Source: Microcaldota archaeon
GTDB lineage: Archaea > Micrarchaeota > Micrarchaeia > Micrarchaeales > Micrarchaeaceae
DNA: 27,839 nucleotides
Reading direction: 5' to 3'
Assembly (NCBI GenBank): GCA_021829015.1
Contig: JAJZOJ010000011.1
Span: forward strand, 1 to 27,839
Within the stretch, counting starts at the first letter, position 1. The number at the start of each line of letters is the position of its first letter. Under the pieces are notes generated by a model, which was given only the letters and a program-made list of their open reading frames with translations, was not told the origin of the DNA and did not search any database. Position numbers and translations under genes: made by a program. Below are positions 7,582 to 15,513 of the stretch, one piece after another.

Positions 7582-8910
7582 TTGAAGGAATTCAAGGAGC
7601 TTAACCTCAAGCCGGAGCTGCTGGATGCGCTCAGGAACATGGGGTTCAACAACATGACAGACGTGCAGGAGCAGGCCATACCGGCGCTCCTGGAGCACAA
7701 GGACCTCGTGGTGAGGTCCAAGACAGGGAGCGGAAAGACGGGCGCGTTTCTCGTGCCCATATTCCAGGCATTGTCCCACCAGGGGCATCCGCAGGCGATA
7801 ATCATAGTGCCTACAAGGGAGCTGGCCGTTCAGGTCAATTCCGTGGCGCACAAGCTGTCAAGGGGCGGAAGGCTCAGGACTACAGTCGTATACGGCGGTG
7901 CGTCGATAAACGTGCAGATGCAGAGCCTTAGGGAAGGGGCAGACATAGTGGTAGGCACCCCCGGAAGGATACTTGACCTTATGGAGCGCGGTGCGCTATT
8001 CCTGGACAGGATAAAGTTCCTGGTCCTCGACGAGGCGGACCTAATGCTCGACATGGGATTCATAGACGACATAGAGCGGATAATACTCGAGTCGCCAAGG
8101 ACAAGGCAGACGATGCTCTTCTCCGCTACCATGCCAAGGGACATACTCGTCATCGCAAAGAAGTACATGAAGGAGGGGATGGTGAAGCTTACAGTAGGGG
8201 AGGAGGAGAAGCCGACAGTCGAGACGATATCCCACGGGTACTTCGTGGCTAGCGGCAAGATGAAGTTCGCCGCCCTTATGGCATACATAGAGAGGTTCAA
8301 GCCTAGCAAGTGCATAATATTCACATCCACGCAGCGCGAATCGGAGTACGTCCACAGGGTCCTTACCCTGAACGGGATGGACGCACTGATAATGCACGGC
8401 GGATTGACCCAGGCGGTGAGGGAGCGTTCCCTCAAGGCGTTCAGGGAGCACTCCAAGTTCCTGATATCCACGAACCTTGCTGCGAGGGGCCTTGACATAC
8501 CGGACGTGTCAGACATAATAAACTTCGATGCGCCCGACGACCCAAGGGTATACGTCCACAGGGTCGGGAGATCCGCAAGGATGGGGAAGGACGGAAGGGC
8601 ATTCACCATTTACGGCTTCGACCAGGAAGATCTAATGGTCGCGACCAAGAAGGCGGCGAACATAGAGATGAAGCATCTTGAGCTCGACACCGACAAGTTC
8701 AAGAACATGAACCTGCCCCCGATGAGGAGCAGCAGGGGCAATTATGGAAGGGAAAGCGGCTTCAGGAGACAGTTCAACAATGGAGAGAGAAGGCAGTTCG
8801 GTGAAGGCGGAAGAGGCAGGGGCAGAGGAAGAGGCGGCGGTGGCTTCGGCGGAGGAAGGGGCGGAGGCCCCAACAGGCACGACTACGGAGGAGGAAGAAG
8901 GCACCATTAG
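7582..8910 (+). CDS. DEAD-box RNA helicase with RGG tail
   Basis: The product has 442 residues and all the classical motifs: Q motif around TDVQEQAIP, motif I SKTGSGKT, Ia PTRELAVQ, Ib TPGR, II DEAD at about residue 150, III SAT, V ARGLDIP, and VI HRVGRSAR. The tail from about residue 385 is low complexity, rich in Gly and Arg (GRGRGRGGGGFGGGRGG), as in cold-shock and ribosome-assembly helicases where it binds RNA. The start is TTG, preceded by GGTGA at 7573-7577 with a 4-nt spacer, a good Shine-Dalgarno. It unwinds RNA using ATP, probably in ribosome biogenesis or mRNA turnover. There is no obvious operon partner. Confidence 0.93.
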   Translation: MKEFKELNLKPELLDALRNMGFNNMTDVQEQAIPALLEHKDLVVRSKTGSGKTGAFLVPIFQALSHQGHPQAIIIVPTRELAVQVNSVAHKLSRGGRLRTTVVYGGASINVQMQSLREGADIVVGTPGRILDLMERGALFLDRIKFLVLDEADLMLDMGFIDDIERIILESPRTRQTMLFSATMPRDILVIAKKYMKEGMVKLTVGEEEKPTVETISHGYFVASGKMKFAALMAYIERFKPSKCIIFTSTQRESEYVHRVLTLNGMDALIMHGGLTQAVRERSLKAFREHSKFLISTNLAARGLDIPDVSDIINFDAPDDPRVYVHRVGRSARMGKDGRAFTIYGFDQEDLMVATKKAANIEMKHLELDTDKFKNMNLPPMRSSRGNYGRESGFRRQFNNGERRQFGEGGRGRGRGRGGGGFGGGRGGGPNRHDYGGGRRHH

Positions 8911-8997
8911 TCCCGCTAGGGCTTCAGCGGAAAGGTAATAAAAAGCAGCAGATTTAAACAGTCCCATTATTGGGCAGGATATTTGACCATGTGCGGA

Positions 8998-9411
8998 TTA
9001 ACCGACCACTTTTATCGAAGCGACCTTTTCGAACTCCTTATCGAAAGTTGCTATGTATTTTATTCCGTTGTCTTTCATCAACGTCAGATTCGTGCAGTCC
9101 GTAAAGCTAAACCTTGAATTTTTCTGCTCCTTGAATATTTCCCATGAATCCTCGAATACCTCACTGTCCACCCTCAACAGCCTGACTGCTTCCCTTATGT
9201 AATTGCCGACAGCTACGGCTTTCGGCAGGGATTTCGACTTAACGAATGTCACCGTTGTTATCTCATCGAAGATGTAGTCCGACACCAATGGCGGGCCGAA
9301 ATCCCCCGCGGCTATGCGGTTCATGACCCTGACAGCCTTTTCGTGGTTGCCATCATCGCCTACTATATACCCTACAAGAACGTTTGAGTCTATCAGGATC
9401 AATTCAGCCAC
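8998..9411 (-). CDS. PIN-domain ribonuclease toxin (VapC family)
   Basis: The product has 137 residues. It shows the PIN acidic set: Asp in LILIDSNVLVGYI (residue 8), Glu in FDEITTV, Asp in SFTDCTNLTLM, and Asp in YIATFDKEFEKV. VapC toxins cut tRNA or rRNA with a metal bound by these acids. The start overlaps the end of the upstream ribbon-helix-helix gene by 8 nt, the usual antitoxin-toxin coupling. All catalytic positions are present, so the toxin looks intact. The RNA target cannot be read from the sequence. Confidence 0.85.
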   Translation of the reverse strand: MAELILIDSNVLVGYIVGDDGNHEKAVRVMNRIAAGDFGPPLVSDYIFDEITTVTFVKSKSLPKAVAVGNYIREAVRLLRVDSEVFEDSWEIFKEQKNSRFSFTDCTNLTLMKDNGIKYIATFDKEFEKVASIKVVG

Positions 9412-9655
9412 CGTATAATGTACTGTCTATCTCCTCGCTCCACCTAACCCTTTTGCCTGCCTTTATGATGCCATTAAGTTTAAGCAGGTTCTTCGGATCC
9501 GGCATTTTCTTCTTTTTTTGCTTAACTCCCAGCCAAACCTGCATTGCCTCGGTTATTGCCTCACCGATACTGGCATCCTCTTCCAGCGCTTTCGCTCTGA
9601 ATCTTTTGTAGACTTTCTTGTTTACCTTCCTAACCACAAGCGTTTCATTTTCCAT
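9404..9655 (-). CDS. Ribbon-helix-helix antitoxin of the VapBC-type pair
   Basis: The product has 83 residues. The start at 9655 gives MENETLVVRKVNKKVYKRF, a beta strand followed by helices typical of an RHH DNA-binding domain (to about residue 45). A basic linker (KQKKKKMPD) and an acidic C-terminus (WSEEIDSTLYGG) follow and probably wrap the toxin. The frame is open back to 9712, but box A at 9676-9684 lies 25 bp upstream of 9655, so the longer start would be outside the transcript. It overlaps vapC by 8 nt. Autoregulation through its own promoter is usual for such pairs (family knowledge). Confidence 0.75.
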   Translation of the reverse strand: MENETLVVRKVNKKVYKRFRAKALEEDASIGEAITEAMQVWLGVKQKKKKMPDPKNLLKLNGIIKAGKRVRWSEEIDSTLYGG

Positions 9656-9675
9656 TAGTATAACATGTATAACAG

Positions 9676-9684
9676 AATATAAAT
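9676..9684 (-). promoter_or_regulatory. Box A of the VapBC-type operon
   Basis: The minus strand reads ATTTATATT, centred 25 bp before the ATG at 9655. It fixes the antitoxin start. Confidence 0.65.
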
Positions 9685-9750
9685 AGATTTGCCATAGCAT
9701 GCGCATCTGCAAACATTGAATTCTGATAGCCTGGTGCTTTACCTAAGAAA

Positions 9751-10824
9751 CTAGTTTAGCCTTTCTTCGTTGTTCCCGGTTACGACCACCGCGACGCTCC
9801 TTCCCTTTAGTTCACCACTCATTTTGAGGAAGCCCGCCATTCCGGTCGCCGCGCCCAGTTCCGCGCTTACGCCCTGCCTTGCCAGCAATGCCATCGCCTT
9901 GCTTATCTCGCTCTCGGAGACCCCAACTGCGGAGCCCTTCGTGAACCGTATTGAGTCAAGAACCTCCCTGCCAAACGTCGGATATCCGACGGCTATCGCA
10001 TCGGCCTTGGTGCGGGGCCTTACGTACCTCACATTTGTGCCTGATGCGTATGCCCTAACCACTGGATCGCACCCATAGGACTGCACCGCGACAAGCCTTG
10101 GGGGCTTGTCAATGAGCCCGTACCGCATGAATTCCTTGAAACCCTTGCATACCCCGGAGAAGAGCGTGCCGTTCCCAACAGGCATGAACAGATATTCCGG
10201 CATCTTCCCCTTGCACTGCTCCGCGATCTCGAATGCTATGGTCTTCTGCCCCTCCTTCCTGAAGTGGTAGTCCCCGCACAGGAATGATTTATCCTTCAGC
10301 GATTGCTTCTCAGCGGCCTTGAGTGCGGTATTGAAGTCCCCGTTGACGTACCTTACTTCCGCGCCCTCGTTTTTTATCTTGCGCACCTTCTTACCATTGG
10401 ATCCTTTTCCCATGAATATCGTGCACCCCAGGCCGAACTTCCTTGCATAATGGGCAAGGGAGAGGCCCATGTTGCCGGTGGATGCGGCGCATATCCTTGA
10501 TGCCCTTGCCTCAAGGGCCTTCGATATCTCAACCGCCGAGCCGCGGTCCTTGAATGTATTTGTAGGGTTGCCAGACTCTATCTTGGCAAGAACTAGCGCT
10601 CCGTGCATCTTCAGCCTTCTCAATGGGGTCTGGCCCTCTTTCAGGCTCACCAATTTCCCTGACGGAAGTAGCTGCGAGTATCTCAATATGCCTTTGCCGC
10701 CCTTGCTGCGGTATGCTTTGGAGTATTTGTACTTTACCTCCAGTACAGAGCCGCACTTCGTGCACTTGAAGCTGCCTGGCGCTGCCATTTTTCCGCAGGC
10801 GTTGCACACAAGGACATACTCCAT
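9751..10824 (-). CDS. thrC: Threonine synthase
   Basis: The product has 357 residues. It is a PLP-dependent fold-type II enzyme converting O-phosphohomoserine to threonine. An N-terminal zinc ribbon (C7, C10, C21, C24) precedes the catalytic core, as in archaeal ThrC. The PLP lysine is K92 in NPTNTFKDRG. The phosphate-binding loop is in STGNMGLS, the glycine loop is PVGNGTLFSG, and the C-terminal cofactor-contacting motif is VTGNN. Box A (10846-10853) lies 25.5 bp before the ATG, so the gene has its own leaderless promoter although the NMD3-like gene ends 38 bp upstream. No other threonine-pathway gene is in the window. A related threonine dehydratase or cysteate synthase is less likely but possible. 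Confidence 0.85.
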   Translation of the reverse strand: MEYVLVCNACGKMAAPGSFKCTKCGSVLEVKYKYSKAYRSKGGKGILRYSQLLPSGKLVSLKEGQTPLRRLKMHGALVLAKIESGNPTNTFKDRGSAVEISKALEARASRICAASTGNMGLSLAHYARKFGLGCTIFMGKGSNGKKVRKIKNEGAEVRYVNGDFNTALKAAEKQSLKDKSFLCGDYHFRKEGQKTIAFEIAEQCKGKMPEYLFMPVGNGTLFSGVCKGFKEFMRYGLIDKPPRLVAVQSYGCDPVVRAYASGTNVRYVRPRTKADAIAVGYPTFGREVLDSIRFTKGSAVGVSESEISKAMALLARQGVSAELGAATGMAGFLKMSGELKGRSVAVVVTGNNEERLN

Positions 10825-10845
10825 GCCTCTGTATTGGAGCCAACG

Positions 10846-10853
10846 AATAAAAA
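10846..10853 (-). promoter_or_regulatory. Box A of thrC
   Basis: The minus strand reads TTTTTATT, centred 25.5 bp before the ATG at 10824, in the gap after the NMD3-like gene. Confidence 0.55.
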
Positions 10854-10862
10854 GCTTGACTG

Positions 10863-11507
10863 CTACTCGAACCTCAATGAGTAGGTATTCCTGTAGACGC
10901 GCTTCCCCTTCTTCATCCCATAGAGCCTGTAGGACCTCTTGGGCTTCAGGTCATAGTCGTGGAAGAACTCCGTGGTCATGAGCTTGTCGCTCGTGTATAC
11001 GTCCTTGCCGCCCTCGACGTCCTCCACCTTTGCCACGAAGCCGTTCCTGCGCTCTATGTACCTCGTCAGCTTCGTTATCAGGTTGTTTATGCGCTCCCAG
11101 TTGCCCCTCAGCTGCACCACCGCCTCATAGTACCCTGAGCTTATCCTGTAGCATTTCTGGCAGGTCTCGTGGTATATCTTGTAAGGCAGGGTCTTCCTGA
11201 AAAAGACCTTCTCGCCATCAACATCCGCCATGAACACAGTCTCTATGGTCCTTGCATCGTGGGACTTGGCCTTTATGTAGTAGTCCACCTTCATGCCACT
11301 CTTCAGCGCCTTTCCAAGCGATGCGTTGTTCAGCGGTGCGAATGTGTTCCTCGCCTCCTTCACCCTTCCGCAGAACCTGCAGGTGAATATGCGTATGTCG
11401 CTGGGAAGCTTGCGCTCCAGCTTCTCGACTATGCACGGCTCGCAGAAGCTGCCTATGAACCTGAACTCCTCGCTGGACCTGTTGCACAGCGGACAGTATA
11501 TCGTCAT
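10863..11507 (-). CDS. NMD3-like zinc protein
   Basis: The product has 214 residues and four CxxC pairs: C5/C8, C22/C25, C43/C46 and C116/C119. This is the pattern of NMD3, the large-subunit adaptor that monitors ribosome maturation in archaea and eukaryotes. The C-terminal part is basic (LKPKRSYRLYGMKKGKRVYR). Archaeal and eukaryotic NMD3 usually carry further domains after this zinc core, so this looks like a short form. A TATA-like stretch at 11535-11542 (TTTTTATC on the minus strand) lies about 31 bp upstream and allows a short leader. Binding to rRNA or the large subunit is inferred from the family. Confidence 0.75.
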   Translation of the reverse strand: MTIYCPLCNRSSEEFRFIGSFCEPCIVEKLERKLPSDIRIFTCRFCGRVKEARNTFAPLNNASLGKALKSGMKVDYYIKAKSHDARTIETVFMADVDGEKVFFRKTLPYKIYHETCQKCYRISSGYYEAVVQLRGNWERINNLITKLTRYIERRNGFVAKVEDVEGGKDVYTSDKLMTTEFFHDYDLKPKRSYRLYGMKKGKRVYRNTYSLRFE

Positions 11508-11647
11508 GTTATTCAGTAGTATTGGATTCCTAGGGATAAAAAGGTTGCTGGAAGCGGCATCTTTCCAATAGCCCAGCCTCCGTTCCGGTAATTCCGTTCC
11601 AGGGATAGGTTCTTATCGCTCCGTTTCGTTCTCCGATAGGCGATTGG

Positions 11648-11887
11648 ATGAAGACCATTTATGTAGAGGCGTATGAGAGGGTGAAGGTGCTGAAGGAGGA
11701 GTATGATAGGAGGTTCGCTGCCTGGCTTGCCGCCGCAGACTGCACCGACAGCAGAATGGCGCGGAAATGCTTTAGGGATGCCGAGGCCGCGCGCGGAAGG
11801 CTTGACGGTGCATCAAGGGAACTGGCAAGGATTCTGGAGTATATGAAAGGCATTCCAGAGGGCATGGTTGTGGCTGCTTCTCGTTGA
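11648..11887 (+). CDS. Small coiled-coil hypothetical protein
   Basis: The product has 79 residues and is highly charged and helical (YERVKVLKEEYDRRFAAW, then ARKCFRDAEAARGRL). It has no membrane segment or known motif. It is the only gene between two minus-strand blocks, and convergent with secD, whose stop lies 30 bp further on. The promoter is weak (TTCTTATC near 11611). I do not recognise it. The codon pattern looks like that of its neighbours, so it is probably real. Confidence 0.5.
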   Translation: MKTIYVEAYERVKVLKEEYDRRFAAWLAAADCTDSRMARKCFRDAEAARGRLDGASRELARILEYMKGIPEGMVVAASR

Positions 11888-11917
11888 GCTGCAGGTGAGC
11901 ATCTGACATTGCGCGGA

Positions 11918-13501
11918 TCATTCCGCGTAGTGCCTGCTTAGGATTGCGCTGTATGCCGGCCTTGTTATCAGCACTCCCAGGAATGCGCCTATTATCGTGG
12001 ACTCGGAGAACCCGACTACGGTTACCAGCGAGGTCGAGAAGAACAGCGGCAGCATGGCTATGACAAGTAGTATCGCGTCGGCCCATATGATGTAGAACGC
12101 ATGGCCCAGTACGGTCTTCGCCGAGCCGCCCTCCCCCTTGCCCAGCATCTCGTCAGTTATTATGATCTGGGCGTCCATTCCGGTTCCTATTACGGCTATC
12201 ATTCCCGCGACAGCCGATAGGTCTATCGTTCCTATCAGGCCTATTATCGAGACTATTATGAAGAGCTCGACAACGGTTGTCATCAATATCGGCGCTATGA
12301 GGAACAGCTTCCTGTACCTTATTACTATGAATAGGGATACCAGCGCTATCGCGATCGCGCCGGCTATTCCGCTTACGTATAGGAACTCCCTTCCCAGTGT
12401 AGGGGGTATCGTTGTGGGAGTGCCGGCGATTATCGCTACTGGCAGCGCACCTCCGTTGAGTATGCTTGCTATCGTCTTCGTCTGGTTCGTCGCGTATGCC
12501 TCCCTTGATGCGAGGTTGCCCGTCGGCGGCGCAACTCCGGATATCTCATAGCTCGATGTGGCCGATGAACCATTGGTGACCGACGGGGAAAGCACTGGGG
12601 ATGATAGCAGCCCAACGATAGGCCATGACTGGACTATGCTCTGGTTGACAGTGAGCTTCGTGTACTGCGGGGTCATGTTCGCCCTGCTTTCCACCTTGAT
12701 GGTGTAGTTGCTGGAGTTGGCCGCTGAGATTATCCCCTGCCCTAGCCCTTCCTGTATTATAGCTGTTTTGTACCTTCCCGCATTGGACCTCAGGAAGCTC
12801 TCGGCGCTGCCTATGCTCGAGTTGGAACCGGATACCGCTATGACAGGTATGGTCTGGTTGCCCAGCTGCAGTGCGGACTGCATCGCGGACATCGCCTGCT
12901 GGTTGTTTATCCCAAGGGTTGAATCCCCGAGGCTGGACTGGTTGATTATTATGACCGCGCCCTCCGGCCTGTCAAGGAACATGTACAATGGTTGGTTAGC
13001 CTGCCCCAGGACTACCCTTGTGAACTTGCTGGTTGCAGGGGTAGTGAGGTAGAATGTGACCATCCAGGTTACCGTTCCGTTGGACACCGTTGGCTGCAAC
13101 GGGCCTATGCTCCCCTTTATTATGCCGCTGCCGTTGAGCGCCTCCTTGCCGTTGACGATTCCCTGGAACCTTCCCTGGCTCTCTATTATCGATATCGTCT
13201 GGTTTATCTCTGATGATGAGACCGTAGGCACAGTGACATACACGTGCGAGGTGCCTATTCCCTCGACCGTCACCTGCTTGAGGCCGAACGTTGATACCCT
13301 CTGCTGCAGCGCGGATATGAGAGAGCTCATCGTTGTCACGTTTACCGAGTGCTCAAGGGTAACGGGTATCTGGGTTCCGCCTATGAACTCTATCCCGAAG
13401 TGCACACCGAAATGCCAGTCAAGAAGGGCTAGCGCAACTACTATGATTATCAGTGGGAGTATCCTCCTGTCCGTTATGTAGCCCTTTATGCTGTGCTTCA
13501 T
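11918..13501 (-). CDS. secD: Protein-export membrane protein SecD
   Basis: The product has 527 residues. One N-terminal helix (about 14-28) is followed by the D1 motif GIEFIGGTQIPVTLE, a large extracytoplasmic domain, then five helices from about residue 370, with the D4 motif AGMIAVIGTGMDAQIIITDE in the membrane. SecD and SecF form an RND-like pair that aids late export through the Sec translocon. The ATG overlaps the secF stop by 4 nt (ATGA), so translation is coupled. The order secF-secD is the archaeal one. SecE and Sec61beta genes are nearby. No SecA is expected in archaea. Confidence 0.93.
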   Translation of the reverse strand: MKHSIKGYITDRRILPLIIIVVALALLDWHFGVHFGIEFIGGTQIPVTLEHSVNVTTMSSLISALQQRVSTFGLKQVTVEGIGTSHVYVTVPTVSSSEINQTISIIESQGRFQGIVNGKEALNGSGIIKGSIGPLQPTVSNGTVTWMVTFYLTTPATSKFTRVVLGQANQPLYMFLDRPEGAVIIINQSSLGDSTLGINNQQAMSAMQSALQLGNQTIPVIAVSGSNSSIGSAESFLRSNAGRYKTAIIQEGLGQGIISAANSSNYTIKVESRANMTPQYTKLTVNQSIVQSWPIVGLLSSPVLSPSVTNGSSATSSYEISGVAPPTGNLASREAYATNQTKTIASILNGGALPVAIIAGTPTTIPPTLGREFLYVSGIAGAIAIALVSLFIVIRYRKLFLIAPILMTTVVELFIIVSIIGLIGTIDLSAVAGMIAVIGTGMDAQIIITDEMLGKGEGGSAKTVLGHAFYIIWADAILLVIAMLPLFFSTSLVTVVGFSESTIIGAFLGVLITRPAYSAILSRHYAE

Positions 13502-14643
13502 TTCTTCCCCTCAAGCTTGTGCTTGTACCACAGTATCATCGGCATGTTGGCCAGCCACGTGGTTGCAAGGTCGCCTATTAGGCCCACTAGCACTACCCCT
13601 GATATCTCAAGGTAAGTGGGTATGAATGCGACATATGAGACCGCGAACAGCACCCCGAAGGATATTATCGCGGTTATCGTCATCGTGGAGCCTGTCCTGA
13701 ACGAGGAGAATGCCCTTTCCGATGAGGTGCCTTCGGTCCTCTTGAGCACCCTTACCGCTGAGAGCACGTCCGTGTCTATCGAGTATCCGAGAAGCATGAG
13801 CAGCCCGCCTACCGAGGCTATTCCAAGGGGTATGCCGAAAAGGCCCATCGCGCCAAGGGCGACTATTATGTCGTTGGCGGCGCCGAACACGACCGCGAAC
13901 GACGGTATAGGCGTCCTGAATATCGCGTATACCGCTATCGCTATGAGTATGAATGCCCATATGATTATGTTGCGCATCTGCGACAGGAAGAATGAGCCCA
14001 GCGTCGGTGTGACCTCATTGTAAGAATAGGATGAGAAAGGTATTACCGACTGTAGGCTGCTTATCACCCTGTTCTTGTATACTGCCGATGCATTCGAGTA
14101 GCTGCCCTTCGCGACGTTCGGCATGTTGACATAGTCGCTGGCATTGTAGTGAACCGTCCCAATGAACGGCTGCAGCTCCCCCAATTCCCCGGAGAGCGAG
14201 GTTTGCATCGCGGCTATCGCCTTCTGCTGCCCCGACTGCGAGGAGCTTATCATCGACTTGAGCGTGGAATTGCCAGGCTGCTGCTTCAGCTGCGCGCCGA
14301 AGGCGGTTATGTTCAGTGTGTAAGCGGAATAGTTGCTGTAGGCGCTGTAGAAGGATAGCAGATACGACTGCGCAGCTGAGAGGCTTGAATTCTCCGCCAT
14401 GGTTATCGATAACCCTCCAGGGGATCTCGATATGCTTGCCTGGGCCCCGGGTATCTTGGAATCCACCATCGATGTCAGGGTCCTGACGTTATAGGACGAA
14501 TTCGTGACTATCTGCACGCTGATGCCCCCCTTTAGCGTTGAATCGAGCTGAATGTGCGGTATGAAGTAAAGGCTTATCAGGAGCATCGCGACAGGTATGA
14601 GTATGAATTTCCTGTAGTGCTTGCTCTCGTATATGTTTCTCAT
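13498..14643 (-). CDS. secF: Protein-export membrane protein SecF
   Basis: The product has 381 residues. An N-terminal helix (about 12-28), the strand LDSTLKGGISVQIV and an extracytoplasmic domain precede five C-terminal helices, with the signature LLMLLGYSIDTDVLSAVRVL as in SecF/RND proteins. It is the first gene of the secFD operon. The divergent RIO1 gene shares the 100-bp upstream gap. SecF and SecD together form the accessory complex of the Sec channel. The promoter on the minus strand is weak (ATGCATATTAC near 14653-14664). Confidence 0.92.
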   Translation of the reverse strand: MRNIYESKHYRKFILIPVAMLLISLYFIPHIQLDSTLKGGISVQIVTNSSYNVRTLTSMVDSKIPGAQASISRSPGGLSITMAENSSLSAAQSYLLSFYSAYSNYSAYTLNITAFGAQLKQQPGNSTLKSMISSSQSGQQKAIAAMQTSLSGELGELQPFIGTVHYNASDYVNMPNVAKGSYSNASAVYKNRVISSLQSVIPFSSYSYNEVTPTLGSFFLSQMRNIIIWAFILIAIAVYAIFRTPIPSFAVVFGAANDIIVALGAMGLFGIPLGIASVGGLLMLLGYSIDTDVLSAVRVLKRTEGTSSERAFSSFRTGSTMTITAIISFGVLFAVSYVAFIPTYLEISGVVLVGLIGDLATTWLANMPMILWYKHKLEGKK

Positions 14644-14716
14644 TAATACCAGTAATATGCATGTTTACAGCAGAAGCCGGTAGCCAATGCTTATGCTAAT
14701 TATTATAGTGCAAGGC

Positions 14717-14726
14717 TTAAAATATA
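14717..14726 (+). promoter_or_regulatory. Box A of the RIO1 gene
   Basis: TTAAAATATA is centred about 25 bp before the ATG at 14746, fitting a leaderless transcript. Confidence 0.65.
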
Positions 14727-14745
14727 TTCCGTATCCGGTGCTAGC

Positions 14746-15513
14746 ATGGCAAGGAGGGTAAGCAGGAGAAAGATGCCAGACAGGGGTACCCACAGGGAGA
14801 AGGAGAGGGACAAGGTAGACACAGGAATATTCGACACCAAGACCATGAAGCTGCTCAGCAAGTTCTACAACAAGGGCATAATAGAGAAACTGGAGTTCAT
14901 AATCGCAAGGGGCAAGGAATCCGACGTATACATAGCAAGTCCCGGTACATCGGAGGAGGTCAAGGGCGATTACGTCATAATTAAGTTTTTCAGGATAGAG
15001 ACTTCCTCCTTCTTCAAGATGTCCGATTACCTGAAAGGGGACCCGAGGTTCTCAAGGATGCGGCTCAACCGCGGCAACATAACAAAGGCATGGTGCCTGA
15101 AGGAATTGGGTAACCTGCGCATAGCAAGGGATTCCGGCGTAAGCGCACCTGAGCCGTACATGGCAAATGGCAGCATACTCGCGATGGAGTTCATCGGCGA
15201 TGCCAACGGAAGGCCGTCGCCGAGGCTTAAGGATGCGGTTCTCGAGGACCCTGATGAATTCCTGGACAAGGTGCTTGAGCAGGCGAAAAGTCTCTACAAG
15301 GGCAACCTGGTGCATTCAGACCTCAGCGAGTACAACATATTGGTTCATGAAGGCAGGCCGGTCCTCATAGACTTCGGGCAGGCGGTGGTGCTCAGGCACC
15401 CGAATGCGGATGAGTTCCTGAAACGGGACATAAGGAACATAGTAGATTACTTCAACAAGAAGTATTCCTTGGATGCGGATTACGATGATGCGCTGGGGCG
15501 CGTCACTGGCTGA
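14746..15513 (+). CDS. rio1: RIO1-type serine protein kinase/ATPase
   Basis: The product has 255 residues, the usual length of archaeal Rio1. It shows the RIO P-loop GKESDVY (57-63), the ATP lysine K80 in VIIKFF, the catalytic loop HSDLSEYN with D192 and N197, and the metal motif LIDFGQAV with D209. The basic N-terminus (ARRVSRRKM) suits rRNA contact. Rio1 acts in final maturation of the small ribosomal subunit. It is convergent with thiI and the 3' ends overlap by 11 nt. All key residues are present, so it should be active. Confidence 0.93.
   Translation: MARRVSRRKMPDRGTHREKERDKVDTGIFDTKTMKLLSKFYNKGIIEKLEFIIARGKESDVYIASPGTSEEVKGDYVIIKFFRIETSSFFKMSDYLKGDPRFSRMRLNRGNITKAWCLKELGNLRIARDSGVSAPEPYMANGSILAMEFIGDANGRPSPRLKDAVLEDPDEFLDKVLEQAKSLYKGNLVHSDLSEYNILVHEGRPVLIDFGQAVVLRHPNADEFLKRDIRNIVDYFNKKYSLDADYDDALGRVTG

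Noticed and set aside
7830..8609. 259-codon minus frame within the helicase gene
   Set aside because: The opposite strand encodes all DEAD-box motifs, and this frame arises from codon bias.
8632..8967. 111-codon minus frame and a plus frame at 8744-8938
   Set aside because: Both are products of the Gly/Arg-rich repeat coding of the helicase tail.
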